DNA of 64,000 nt, taken from Ariolimax columbianus. Its lineage: Eukaryota; Mollusca; Gastropoda; Stylommatophora; Arionidae. The notes below the pieces were generated by a model. The model searched no databases, was not told the DNA's origin, and worked only from the letters and a program-made list of their open reading frames with translations. The position numbers were made by a program, and so were the translations under genes. Positions 23,071 to 34,300 of this stretch are shown piece by piece (the first letter of the stretch is position 1; each line of letters starts with the position of its first letter). The stretch lies in assembly GCA_036924085.1 (NCBI GenBank), contig JAVGWX010000012.1:29597979-29661978 (forward strand), read 5' to 3'.

Positions 23071-23176
23071 TCTGTGACTTGACAACGTGTTGGCGGCCTG
23101 TGACTTGATAACGTGTTGCCGGCCTGTGACTTGACAACGTGTTGCCGGCCTGTGACTTGACAACGTGTTGCCGGCA
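23071..23176. repeat. 26-bp minisatellite, 4 copies
   Basis: Unit: TGTGACTTGACAACGTGTTG plus CCGGCC. Confidence 0.9.
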
Positions 23177-23283
23177 GTACTGACCAGACTGCACTAATCG
23201 GGGTAATTCCAATTTATCATTTAACACACGATTCTCCATCGAATAGAAAACGAATTGAATATTCGGTACATCAATACTTGTAT

Positions 23284-23745
23284 ACATACACACATACACT
23301 TACACACACGCGCGCAAGCACGCACGCAGACACATTCACGCACGCACGCCCACACACTCAGATCCCACCCACACGCTCAGATAAAGATAAAATTCACACA
23401 CCCAGAAAAAGCTAACACCCACCCACCAAGATAACATCCACCCAACCAGATCATAGATCCCACCAACACATCCATATCAAAATAAAACTCACCAACCCAT
23501 ATCCCACCAAAAACCCACTAACCAAAACAAAACCCACATATAAACCCATCCACCCACCCAAAACCCATCCATCCACCCAAAATAAACCAAAACTATACAG
23601 AACACCAATAACCCCCAACCCCCACCCCCACATACACACATACACCCATACACACATGCATACATACACACATACATACATATATACATGTATACATACA
23701 CGTGTACAAATGCAGACCCACACACTCACACACATACACTCTGAT
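23284..23745. repeat. CA/CCA-rich low-complexity tract
   Basis: Long run of CACAC, CACCCA, AACCCA and CATACA words. Open frames on the minus strand are compositional artefacts. Confidence 0.9.
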
Positions 23746-23817
23746 GCGCGCTGAGGCGGTCAAGAAGCTAGTCGACTGCCGGGCATAATAGGTCGGGGGC
23801 AAAAACACATCCCTGTC

Positions 23818-24140
23818 TAGCCCTGAAAGGGCTTAAGTTGCAGAATATAGTCCAGATAACGGAATGCGTTGTGTCGTAGATTACGGCTTGACTGCGATAT
23901 TTGCACGTATCGGTCTAACACATCCGACTTCAGCAAACATTTTTTGAGTACCGGGTTAGCATTCTCTCTTCGATCCCTTCTCCCTAGCCAGTCTGCCCTG
24001 CTGCAGCCTGTTTTCCAGGATCATCGCGTGGAGGTGTAGAAGGGTCTTGGCAGCTCTGGTTCGCTGGCCCTGACGCTAGCAGTCAGCTATGGGTCTCTGA
24101 CCACTGCAGCTCATGCGCTGCTCAGCATCTTGATCCCTGT
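23818..24140 (-). repeat. SINE-like family A, antisense
   Basis: From AGCCCTGAAAGGGCTTAAGT to the head complement CAGCATCTTGATCCCTG. The 3' tail is missing at the left edge, so the copy begins inside the GGTAGCGGG region. Confidence 0.85.
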
Positions 24141-24179
24141 GTGCTGTTTGATTATTTTTCTGGTACTATTTGTTTATTC

Positions 24180-24362
24180 AGCTGTACTGTCTGTTAGTCT
24201 CCGACCATCCCAGCTTACTGTCTGTTTATTTGTCTGGTTGTGTTTGGTCATTCTAGTGTATTGTCTGTTTATATGTCTGGTTGTGTTTGGTCATTCAGGT
24301 GTTTTGTCTGTTTATATGTCTGGTTGTGATTAATCATTCAGGTGTATTGTCTGTTTATCTAC
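24180..24362. repeat. 43-bp minisatellite, about 4 diverged copies
   Basis: Unit: GTCTGGTTGTGTTTGGTCAT then TCAGGTGTATTGTCTGTTTA, with substitutions. Confidence 0.8.
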
Positions 24363-24926
24363 ACTTCTTTCTCAAACTTTCTCATTCACCCTCTGTCTTT
24401 ATCTCACTCACTGTCGGCCTTGTTCTCTCACTCTCCCTTTCCCACCACAATTCTTTGTTCTCTCTCACCCCCCGACTTCGCACATTCTCATACTTTCTTT
24501 CTATCCCTTACTTTCACCTTCTACCTCTCACAAACTCTCCTTCACTTTTTTCCCTTCTCACCCACTTACTCACTCTATCAGTATGTCTCGCTCTCTCTCT
24601 CTCTCTCGCTCTGTGACTCTCTTATTCTATTTCTTACTTTTACTCTCTCATTCTCTCTCACTCACTCGCTCTTACTTTCTTTAATTATCCCATTTTTCTC
24701 ACTTCTCCTCTCCCTCGCATTCTCTTTTATTCTCTTTCACTCTCTCTATTCTCTCACACATTAACATGCTTTCCCTTTCACTATCTCCGATTCTCTCATT
24801 GACTCTCTCAAATCCTCTCACTTTCTCCCATTCTTCCTGACTCTCTCTCACTCTCTCTTACTCTCTCACTATCTCACACACTCACTAACACATGCACTGT
24901 CACAAACACACACTAAGCCACATACA

Positions 24927-24979
<53 letters not shown>

Positions 24980-24985
24980 TACTCC
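24363..24985. repeat. CT-rich low-complexity tract ending in CT and CA runs
   Basis: CTCTCACTCTC-type words throughout, then (CT)n and (CA)n at 24922-24980. No coding signal. Confidence 0.9.
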
Positions 24986-25689
24986 CTAATCGTCGCGCAC
25001 ACAATACGTATATTCTTATGCTTTCCTATGCCCCTTCATTTTATCATTTTCTCACTCTATCTTTCTCTCACTCTCCCCTCCTGTTATACCGTACACACAT
25101 ACACACAACAAGTGTGTCGCTTTCAGAACGTTAAACACAAAATGATATGTAACGTAATACGATATAATTACCATTTTGTCGAGTATGTGTGCCACGTAAA
25201 TAATCAGTAATTTGTACAACGCGCACAAAAACAAAAGCGATCAAAGCTATTGTTAATAAGTCTGTTTTACTGTATAGTTTGGAAGCACACCGTGCAATAG
25301 AAACAACGACAAAGACTATACAGACTTCCACAAATGGCTGATGGGACAGAATATACATTCCAATGATAAGTTCATACCTGGTTGAAGGGCCCAGACCTCC
25401 TCCCAGGTGCGTCAGCTAGGTGACGGATTGCTGAATGCATTAATATTTGCTGGTTATCTGTTCAAATCCAATAGATAGCCTTGAACCACGAACGGGGTCC
25501 TACATGGAGGCTAGAAAAAAACATGATCTTTACCATGCAAAGACACGACATTTTTGTCTACTGGCTTGATCACAAGTCGGTACATGAAGGAATCAGGGAG
25601 ACCTTAAATATGGCGAACTGATTGGAATGAAGTCAGAGAAAACAGCAGATATAACAGGTTGGCATTCATTCCCGGCAAAGCTCGATACC
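24986..25689. other. No gene seen
   Basis: No recognisable coding or repeat family. Confidence 0.4.
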
Positions 25690-26300
25690 TCTGGGTAGAA
25701 GAGGAAGGAACCAGTCAGTAAGATTGAAGACTCTATACCTCATGGGAGAAGAAGAGGGACCCAGTCAGTAAGGTATAAGACGCTACACAACAGGGCAGAA
25801 GAGGAGGGACTCAGTCAGTATGGTAGAAGACGCTACACAACAGGGCAGAAGAGGAGGGACTCAGTCAGTAAGGTATAAGACGCTACACAACAGGGCAGAA
25901 GCGGAGGGACTCAGTCAGTATGGTAGAAGACGCTACACAACAGGGCAGAAGAGGAGGGACTCAGTCAGTATGGTAGAAGACGCTACACAACAGGGCAGAA
26001 GAGGAAGGACTCAGTCAGTATGGTAGAAGACGCTACACAACAGGGCAGAAGAGGAGGGACTCAGTCAGTATTGTAGAAGACGCTACACAACAGGGCAGAA
26101 GAGGAGGGACTCAGTCAGTATGGTAGAAGACGCTACACAACAGGGCAAAAGAGAAGGGACTCAGTCAGTATGGTAGAAGACGCTACACAACAGGGCAGAA
26201 GAGGAGGGACTCAGTCAGTATTGTAGAAGACGCTACACATCAGGGCAGAAGAGGAGGGACTCAATCAGTAAGGTAGAAGACTCTACACCTCAGGGTACAC
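25690..26300. repeat. 50-bp minisatellite, about 12 copies
   Basis: Unit: CAGTCAGTATGGTAGAAGAC then GCTACACAACAGGGCAGAAG then AGGAGGGACT. Outer copies are diverged and inner ones nearly identical, as expected for unequal exchange. Confidence 0.95.
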
Positions 26301-26539
26301 GAACAGGGGTCAGTATGAATGTATGATTAGATCCTTATAGTGGAACTTCATTAAAATCTTGGGATTCAATGAGACAGATGAGGGCTTCCTGTCAGGTGAT
26401 CACATGTTATTCTCTTGTTCTACAAACCCATCTTGTCAACACTCCAAAAGTGGCGCCCCATTTTTTCCCTGGATTGAGTTTCGAACTTTCATTCATTTTG
26501 ACTGCTAGTAGTAAGTTTGTGGGTGGTATCCGTGATAAG
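26301..26539. other. No gene seen
   Basis: Short stretch with no coding or repeat signal recognised. Confidence 0.4.
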
Positions 26540-27440
26540 GTTTACTAATAATAATGTTCGCTAAGACGCCTGAGGCCTGGTGCGTCGGTCGACCACATCC
26601 ACGACCCACTGCTGCGGCCTGGTTCCAGGCCTCGTCCAAGCGGAGGTGGAGGTTGATATCTGATGGAGTCATATTGTGTTGGAACGGCCTCTTTTACGCC
26701 TCCACCCGGCCGCGGGAAGACTTTCGGCGCTGAGGAACGACTTGTGTAGTATCTTACAGGCAAGAATTTCCTGGCCCAGCCGTACAACATGGCCGAACAA
26801 AGAAACTCGGCGACGGTCAAGTGTTTCCTAGTCCAGCCGTACAACATGACTAAACTAAGAAACCCGGCGGCGGTCAAATGTTTCCTGGTCCAGCCGTACA
26901 TCATGACCAAACTAAGAAACTCGGCGACGGTCAAGTGTTTCCTAGTCCAGCCGTACAACATGACCAAAATAAGAAACCCGGCGGCGGTCAAGTGTTTCCT
27001 GGTCCAGCCGTACAACATGACTAAACTAAGAAACCCGGCGGCGGTCAAGTGTTTCCTGGTCCAGCCGTACATCATGACCAAACTAAGAAACCCGGCGGCG
27101 GTCAAGTGTTTCCTAGTCCAGCCGTACAACATGACCGAACAAAGAAACTCGGCGACGGTCAAGTGTTTCCTGGTCCAGCCGTAAAACATGACCAAACTAG
27201 GAAACCCGGCGGCGGTCAAGTGTTTCTGAAATTGGCAGGAGGCTTGTTTTACCAGAGACTTCCACGTTGCGGATGTAACCATGCCAACGAACGCCCAGAA
27301 TACGCCGCTGGTTGCGCATGTGGAAGTCCTCCAGCCTTACTAACCTGTGGGATTTTGTAGAACTGTTGGGAAGAACCAGATAAACAGCAGTGGTACATGG
27401 TGGGAGAAGGGAATAGCTGCTTGAGATTGACGCTTTAAGC
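26540..27440 (-). pseudogene. LINE C-terminus with internal minisatellite, antisense
   Basis: The minus strand reads LEDFHMRNQRRILGVRWHGY then IRNVEVSGKTSLLPISETLD, the post-RT LRRILGVRWxDxIxNxEV block of a LINE. It continues into a FGHV block that has been tandemly amplified (see the 57-bp array). After the array another frame gives GWRRKRGRSNTI, then a region ending WVVDVVDRRTRPQAS, matching the GRPRxTWxxQ tail and final WRxLV segment. Frameshifts and TAG codons in most units make it dead. No RT core is present. Confidence 0.7.
26775..27225. repeat. 57-bp minisatellite derived from the LINE FGHV block, about 8 copies
   Basis: On the minus strand one unit encodes ETLDRRRVS-x-FGHVLRLDQ (19 codons), where x is Leu or a TAG stop. 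There are two unit types: GGCGACGGTC with CGAACAAAGAAACTCG (no stop) and GGCGGCGGTC with ACTAAGAAACCCGG (stop). They are interspersed along the array. The period equals 19 codons, so all units share one frame. Confidence 0.9.
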
Positions 27441-27444
27441 ATAA

Positions 27445-27705
27445 CAGAAAACTAATGATGTTTTAAGGCAGTCTATATATTGACGTCTAAGGAGTGAGGA
27501 CGTAGAAGAAAAGGGGCAGAGATGCTGCGCAGTGAATAAGCTGACAGCAGCCAGAGATTAATAGCTGGATGTTTGCATCAGGGTCGGTGAAGCAGAGCTG
27601 AAGAAGACCCTATTCAAACTCCAAGTTTCCGCCCTGGAAATTGCCAACACTAATGTAGTCTGGCTAAAAGAATACGGATCACACTGGAGAGGCAAACCAT
27701 GTACA
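27445..27705. other. No gene seen
   Basis: No recognisable coding or repeat family. Confidence 0.4.
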
Positions 27706-27707
27706 CA

Positions 27708-27816
27708 ATAAAGTCAGTTGAAACCGGATATGTGTCTGGCCTAAAGACGCAATTATCGCAGCCTCGCTGTAAACTATGACACAGTGTCACAACGGTCTGG
27801 TCAAGGCGAACGCCGA
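27708..27816 (+). repeat. Degenerate SINE family A 3' end
   Basis: TCAGTTGAAACCGGATATGT, GCAATTATCGCAGCCTCGCT and GTAAACTATGACACAGTG align with the family A block GCTGAAGTCGGATGTG to GTAAACTACGACACAACG. It leads straight into the GAA tract, where the tail should be. Confidence 0.6.
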
Positions 27817-27929
27817 AGAAGAAGAAGAAGAAGAAGAAGAAGAAGAAGAAGAAGAAGAAGAAGAAGAAGAGGAGGAAGAAGAAGAAGAAGAAGAAGAAGA
27901 AGAAGAAGAAGAAGAAGAAGAAGAGGAGG

Positions 27930-27959
<30 letters not shown>
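27817..27959. repeat. GAA trinucleotide tract, about 47 copies with two GGA interruptions
   Basis: Uninterrupted GAA apart from GAGGAGGAA near 27870 and 27923. It lies exactly where a family A tail belongs, which suggests expansion of that tail. Confidence 0.98.
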
Positions 27960-27961
<2 letters not shown>

Positions 27962-28574
27962 GGTGTAGCCGAGGAATTGAAATAAACAAGATCATGATAG
28001 TTAGTACGATTTGCTTGCAGGTTACAGTGGCTATATTCTTGTTAACCGAGCTACCAGTTGAATGACGTGATGGTGTTAAGTTAAATCTCTTGTTTGCAGT
28101 TATGACAAGTAATTATAATGCATTTAACATATGTTGGTATACAGTAGGTACATATATTTTTTTGTACGTTTCTTCGGTGTTTTAAGATTTTTCTAGTAAC
28201 CAAAGCTAAATTTTTGCGACGGTTTATTCATGAAATAATATTTTGCGCGTGTTTTTACCGAAACTCGTAAACGAGCATTACTTTTGCACCGAAAGTTGCG
28301 AGATGCGTCACAATTATTGTAAGTTTGTAAAGGCGCAACAACGATATATAGTGCCTTTTATATTTGAATATCGTTGAAAGCAAATCTCGTTACACTTAAA
28401 AACACAGCAGTAAAAGTGTATAATTATTTCTCATGTGAGGCTAAATTTGGGAAAGCGTATCATTGCATTTTAAATCCAGAGAAGAGAACAATGCATGCCC
28501 TGGATAGTAGCGACAGGTCATTCTCATGAAGGGCACTAGAACATGAGCCTTTCTACAAATGCCACCGGAGACCG
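27960..28574. other. No gene seen; AT-rich
   Basis: AT-rich sequence without coding signal. It may be the 5' flank of the transposase pseudogene that follows. No terminal inverted repeat was found. Confidence 0.4.
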
Positions 28575-28824
28575 ATGAAGAAAAGTTGACAGCTTTGACA
28601 AAAAAGTTATTAAACGAGACATTTATAGAATGTTGGATTCTAAAGAATCATTGACGCTAAAGAAATGAAAGATTTCACTGAGACAGAACAGCGACACATA
28701 TATTTCTAGAACTACATTGTGGAAGGTTTAAAGTGGTGCTGGCTTCATATTATGCAAGCATTTTTGCTGCAAAAATATTCGTTGGGAAAAAAACTCCTCT
28801 AGTAGATATTAGAAGTAAATACTT

Positions 28825-29360
28825 GTAATGTAATGTAATACATGTCCATCGTTGTCGATGAGGACCGCCGACATCATCATTGTCACAGATTTCCCTGTTG
28901 GGTGTGAGTGCGCATGTGGCTGAACAGGCCAATGCGGGCACGAAAACATCTGCTACATATCGGGCACACGACTTTTGTAGAAGGGGAGGGATGGTGTTCC
29001 CGCTGTTCGGGATTTCCGGGTCTCGCGTCTGCTCTGGGCTTTCACAACACGGTCGTCTTCGCAGGTTGCTACACCCGATTTGACTACGCTTCTCCAGTCA
29101 GATCTGTTTTGCGCAAGACATTCGCAGGTGTCGATGTCTATCTGGCAACTTTTCAGTGAGTCCTTCAGACCGTCTTTAAACGTTTTTTTGGGCGCCCTCT
29201 CTCGCGCCATCTCTCTCTCAGCTCGCCGAAGAGAAGCTTCTTTGGGAGCCGCTTGTCTGCCATAAGGGACGAGGTGTCCGGCCCATCCTAATCGTGCTTT
29301 TTCTAGCAGTGCATGGATGCTGGGCATGTTAGCTATCGAGAGTACCTCGATGTCGATGAC
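28825..29360 (-). pseudogene. LINE D 3' end with C-terminal C2H2 zinc finger, antisense
   Basis: The minus strand reads MPSIHALLEKARLGWAGHLV, then KEASLRRAEREMARERAPKK, then TFKDGLKDSLKSCQIDIDTC, then NRSDWRSVVKSGVATCEDDR. This is the C-terminal region of a widespread animal endonuclease-RT LINE. After a frameshift near 28990 another frame encodes CPICSRCFRARIGLFSHMRT then H, a single C2H2 finger (28904-28966). The 3' UTR ends in an ATTACATTACATTAC tail. Identical 11-bp repeats AGTAAATACTT at 28814-28824 and 29361-29371 are its target-site duplication inside the transposase. Confidence 0.82.
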
Positions 29361-29378
29361 AGTAAATACTTACGGGCA

Positions 29379-29381
<3 letters not shown>

Positions 29382-29438
<57 letters not shown>
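29382..29438. repeat. AT microsatellite
   Basis: About 28 AT repeats directly in front of a family A SINE. It may have grown from the AT-rich target site. Confidence 0.97.
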
Positions 29439-29440
<2 letters not shown>

Positions 29441-29797
29441 GATCAAGATGCTGATCAGCGCATGAGCTGCAGTGGTCAGCGACCCATAGCTGACTGCTAG
29501 CGTCAGGGTAAACGAATCAGAGCTGCCAAGACCCTTCTACACCTCCACGCGGTGATCCTCGATAACAGGCTGCAGCACGGCAGACTGGTTAATGAGAAGG
29601 GATCGAAGAAGGAATGCTAACCCGGTACTAAAAAATGCTCGCTGAAGTCGAATGTGTTGGACCGAAAGGTTCAAATATCGCAGTCAAGCTGTAAACTACG
29701 ACACAACGCCTTCCGTTCTCTGGACTACATTCTGCGACTTAAACCCTTTCAGGGTTTGGTAGCGGGAGGTTGAGAACGAACGAAGCCAAGCCAAGCA
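29439..29797 (+). repeat. SINE-like family A, full length
   Basis: Starts GGGATCAAGATGCTGATCAG and ends GAACGAACGAAGCCAAGCC. This is a well-preserved copy and gives the best view of the roughly 355-bp consensus. I see no tRNA A- or B-box in it. The tail is of the GAAGCCAAG type. Confidence 0.9.
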
Positions 29798-30464
29798 TAT
29801 TTACAGCTTGGGTAAATTGACACTATACTAATGAAAATAAAAGGCGGTCTTCAGTTTGAAGGATAAAGAGAATTGTACCAAGGTAGTAAAGGACAGCGAT
29901 GATTAACGTCCATGCAGGTTGCAGGCATGATGGACTGCTTAATGATAGCGAGCTCATGTTCGTTTCATAATCTAACTGACAACCGGGACTACCAGTCAGA
30001 TATGAATGGTCACATATTAACCTACCATTAAACCACAGGCTACCAGTTTAACATCCCTGGATATTTGAAGTTTAGCGAGACTTGCAACTCGAGGTGTTCT
30101 ATCTTTGCTTTAGCAGGTGTCCATGGCAGTGGTATATCGACGCAATGGGTCACTGATGCCTAAGCAAGCGTTATTATTATATTTAGTGAGTGGATTGAGA
30201 AAACTGAACAACCGTCATTAAATATACCATCCTGTCTGGTGATACACAATATCCTTTACCATAATGCAGTGGCATTGGCAGACAAGGTCCTGACATTCAG
30301 AGATCAACTACGACTAACAAAGGAGCATATACAATTTAGGAAAATGCACCTCAAACCAGAATTGTTGTCACTTGTAAAGAATGCACACAAGACAAGGATA
30401 GTTCACATTGACAAAGTAATTCAGAAGCAATGTCAAAGGTACGTAAGATTGTCTATTAGTTAGC

Positions 30465-30665
30465 TGTCAATCACAAGAGATGATGGAGATGTCATCAAGC
30501 GGTTTTTATCTTGGTGACGTAACTTGGGCTGGATTTGGATTATAGCGAGGAAGTAACTGTGCTGGTCATCAACCTCACTCTCTAGTCCCAAACTACCTTG
30601 AGTAGTGGCAAGACATAAGTCAAGACGACTGGAGAAAATCCATATTGCAGGCACTCTGGTACCAA
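30465..30665 (+). repeat. Dispersed repeat family E, inserted in transposase
   Basis: Matches 11757-11925 over several blocks (GATTTGGATTATAG, CTACCTTGAG, AAGACGACTGGAGAAAA, GCAGGCACTC). The transposase frame stops at VRLS before it and resumes with RLSPYH after it. Near-duplicate flanks TAAGATTGTC and TTAGGTTGTC support an insertion of about 0.2 kb. Confidence 0.6.
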
Positions 30666-31057
30666 TCTACTTTGACTTAGGTTGTCACCGTACCATTCAC
30701 ACTGAGATCATATTGCATTAGTTTGGGCAAAGGTTAAAGGACAGGTGACAATAGGCCATCAATCTTCCAAGCTACTAGATGTCAAGAAAATTGTACATGT
30801 TGCCCTTACAGACATCGATAAATAATTAAGGATTTAATGTGAAGACTATGTCAAGATAGATGAAGCATATCACTGGCAAAAAGATGATTTGTGATTCATT
30901 CAGCCAACCCGTCATCAATCTCTATCCGTCATCTGATTCTGGATAGAGTGAGTACACTCTATATGTTTGTTTACAGAAAAAATGTCATTAAATAATACAT
31001 GCTTAAACCTCTCACGAACCTTTCAACATATTTGACGTTTTTAAAAAACAACGGACA

Positions 31058-31285
31058 CAAAAACACAAACATTAGTAATATATTTACCCTACAAAACACA
31101 TACATTAGTAATATAATTACCCTACAAAACACATACATTAGTAATATAATTACCTTACAAAACAAATACATTAGTAATAAAATCACCCTACAAAACGTGT
31201 ACATCAGTAATATAATTACCTTACAAAACAAATACATTAGTAATGTAATTACCCTACAAAACACACGCATTAGTAATCTAATGAG
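31058..31285. repeat. 33-bp minisatellite, about 7 copies
   Basis: Unit: ATTACCCTACAAAACACATA then CATTAGTAATATA. It sits about 55 bp upstream of the large 46-bp array and shares the word ATACATTAGTA with it. Confidence 0.9.
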
Positions 31286-31340
31286 AAAATGGATACATTC
31301 TAACGGCACGTATATCTTCTAGTGAATGTATCAAGTATTA

Positions 31341-34300
31341 GAAGAGTTGGTGTCGAATAAATTAGTAGCAGATGTGACAAATAATGGAAGAGTTGGTGTC
31401 GAATACATTAGTAGCATATGTGACAAATAATGGAAGAGTTGGTGTCGAATAAATTAGTAGCATATGTGACAAATAATGGAAGAGTTGGTGTCGAATAAAT
31501 TAGTAGCATATGTGACAAATAATGGAAGAGTTGGTGTCGAATAAATTAGTAGCATATGTGACAAATAATGGAAGAGTTGGTGTCGAATACATTAGTAGCA
31601 TATGTGACAAATAATGGAAGAGTTGGTGTCGAATAAATTAGTAGCATATGTGACAAATAATGGAAGAGTTGGTGTCGAATAAATTAGTAGCATATGTGAC
31701 AAATAATGGGAGAGTTGGTGTCGAATAAATTAGTAGCAGATGTGACAAATAATGGAAGAGTTGGTGTCGAATACATTAGTAGCATATGTGACAAATAATG
31801 GAAGAGTTGGTGTCGAATAAATTAGTAGCATATGTGACAAATAATGGAAGAGTTGGTGTCGAATAAATTAGTAGCATATGTGACAAATAATGGAAGAGTT
31901 GGTGTCGAATAAATTAGTAGCATATGTGACAAATAATGGGAGAGTTGGTGTCGAATAAATTAGTAGCATATGTGACAAATAATGGAAGAGTTGGTGTCGA
32001 ATAAATTAGTAGCATATGTGACAAATAATGGGAGAGTTGGTGTCGAATAAATTAGTAGCATATGTGACAAATAATGGAAGAGTTGGTGTCGAATACATTA
32101 GTAGCATATGTGACAAATAATGGAAGAGTTGGTGTCGAATAAATTAGTAGCATATGTGACAAATAATGGAAGAGTTGGTGTCGAATAAATTAGTAGCATA
32201 TGTGACAAATAATGGGAGAGTTGGTGTCGAATAAATTAGTAGCATATGTGACAAATAATGGAAGAGTTGGTGTCGAATAAATTAGTAGCATAAGTGACAA
32301 ATAATGGGAGAGTTGGTGTCGAATAAATTAGTAGCATATGTGACAAATAATGGAAGAGTTGGTGTCGAATAAATTAGTAGCATATGTGACAAATAATGGA
32401 AGAGTTGGTGTCGAATAAATTAGTAGCATATGTGACAAATAATGGGAGAGTTGGTGTCGAATAAATTAGTAGCATATGTGACAAATAATGGGAGAGTTGG
32501 TGTCGAATAAATTAGTAGCATATGTGACAAATAATGGAAGAGTTGGTGTCGAATAAATTAGTAGCATATGTGACAAATAATGGGAGAGTTGGTGTCGAAT
32601 AAATTAGTAGCATATGTGACAAATAATGGGAGAGTTGGTGTCGAATAAATTAGTAGCATATGTGACAAATAATGGGAGAGTTGGTGTCGAATAAATTAGT
32701 AGCATATGTGACAAATAATGGGAGAGTTGGTGTCGAATAAATTAGTAGCATATGTGACAAATAATGGAAGAGTTGGTGTCGAATAAATTAGTAGCATATG
32801 TGACAAATAATGGAAGAGTTGGTGTCGAATACATTAGTAGCATATGTGACAAATAATGGAAGAGTTGGTGTCGAATAAATTAGTAGCATATGTGACAAAT
32901 AATGGAAGAGTTGGTGTCGAATAAATTAGTAGCATATGTGACAAATAATGGAAGAGTTGGTGTCGAATAAATTAGTAGCATATGTGACAAATAATGGAAG
33001 AGTTGGTGTCGAATACATTAGTAGCATATGTGACAAATAATGGAAGAGTTGGTGTCGAATAAATTAGTAGCATATGTGACAAATAATGGAAGAGTTGGTG
33101 TCGAATAAATTAGTAGCATATGTGACAAATAATGGGAGAGTTGGTGTCGAATAAATTAGTAGCAGATGTGACAAATAATGGAAGAGTTGGTGTCGAATAC
33201 ATTAGTAGCATATGTGACAAATAATGGAAGAGTTGGTGTCGAATAAATTAGTAGCATATGTGACAAATAATGGAAGAGTTGGTGTCGAATACATTAGTAG
33301 CATATGTGACAAATAATGGAAGAGTTGGTGTCGAATAAATTAGTAGCAAATGTGACAAATAATGGAAGAGTTGGTGTCGAATAAATTAGTAGCATATGTG
33401 ACAAATAATGGGAGAGTTGGTGTCGAATAAATTAGTAGCATATGTGACAAATAATGGAAGAGTTGGTGTCGAATAAATTAGTAGCATATGTGACAAATAA
33501 TGGGAGAGTTGGTGTCGAATAAATTAGTAGCATATGTGACAAATAATGGAAGAGTTGGTGTCGAATACATTAGTAGCATATGTGACAAATAATGGAAGAG
33601 TTGGTGTCGAATAAATTAGTAGCATATGTGACAAATAATGGAAGAGTTGGTGTCGAATAAATTAGTAGCATATGTGACAAATAATGGGAGAGTTGGTGTC
33701 GAATAAATTAGTAGCATATGTGACAAATAATGGAAGAGTTGGTGTCGAATAAATTAGTAGCATATGTGACAAATAATGGGAGAGTTGGTGTCGAATAAAT
33801 TAGTAGCATATGTGACAAATAATGGAAGAGTTGGTGTCGAATAAATTAGTAGCATATGTGACAAATAATGGAAGAGTTGGTGTCGAATAAATTAGTAGCA
33901 TATGTGACAAATAATGGGAGAGTTGGTGTCGAATAAATTAGTAGCATATGTGACAAATAATGGGAGAGTTGGTGTCGAATAAATTAGTAGCATATGTGAC
34001 AAATAATGGGAGAGTTGGTGTCGAATAAATTAGTAGCATATGTGACAAATAATGGAAGAGTTGGTGTCGAATAAATTAGTAGCATATGTGACAAATAATG
34101 GGAGAGTTGGTGTCGAATAAATTAGTAGCATATGTGACAAATAATGGGAGAGTTGGTGTCGAATAAATTAGTAGCATATGTGACAAATAATGGGAGAGTT
34201 GGTGTCGAATAAATTAGTAGCATATGTGACAAATAATGGGAGAGTTGGTGTCGAATAAATTAGTAGCATATGTGACAAATAATGGAAGAGTTGGTGTCGA

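Larger units (their letters stand above)
28575..30905 (+). pseudogene. Tc1/mariner-IS630-like DDE transposase, split by three insertions
   Basis: N-terminal helix-turn-helix part at 28575-28824: FDKKVIKRDIYRML, then a TLWKVLKW-like block. Core at 29800-30060 in mixed frames: TAWVNWHYTNEN (position of the first Asp, DETW), VHAGCRHDG and DYQSDMN (usually DYHxxMN). From 30239: MIHNILYHNAVALADKVLTF (second catalytic site, usually DNxxYH), then HLKPELLSLVKNAHK. After another insertion: RLSPYHSH then LVWAKVKGQVTIGH (the LPPYHxxLNPIExxWxxVK block) and a C-terminal YVKIDEAYHWQKDD. None of the three acidic catalytic residues is clearly kept. The insertions are LINE D (28825-29360), AT tract plus SINE A (29382-29797) and family E (30465-30665). 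Confidence 0.75.

Noticed and set aside
23451..23808. Cys/Val-rich minus-strand frames resembling a secreted peptide
   Set aside because: Compositional artefact of the CA-rich tract.
24281..24764. Ser/Leu-rich frames of 111-140 codons
   Set aside because: Translation of CT-rich low complexity.
26545..27282. 245-codon minus-strand frame and 131-codon plus-strand frame
   Set aside because: Both come from the 57-bp array. The LINE sense is in another minus-strand frame.
27776..28065. Poly-Glu and poly-Arg frames
   Set aside because: Translations of the GAA tract.
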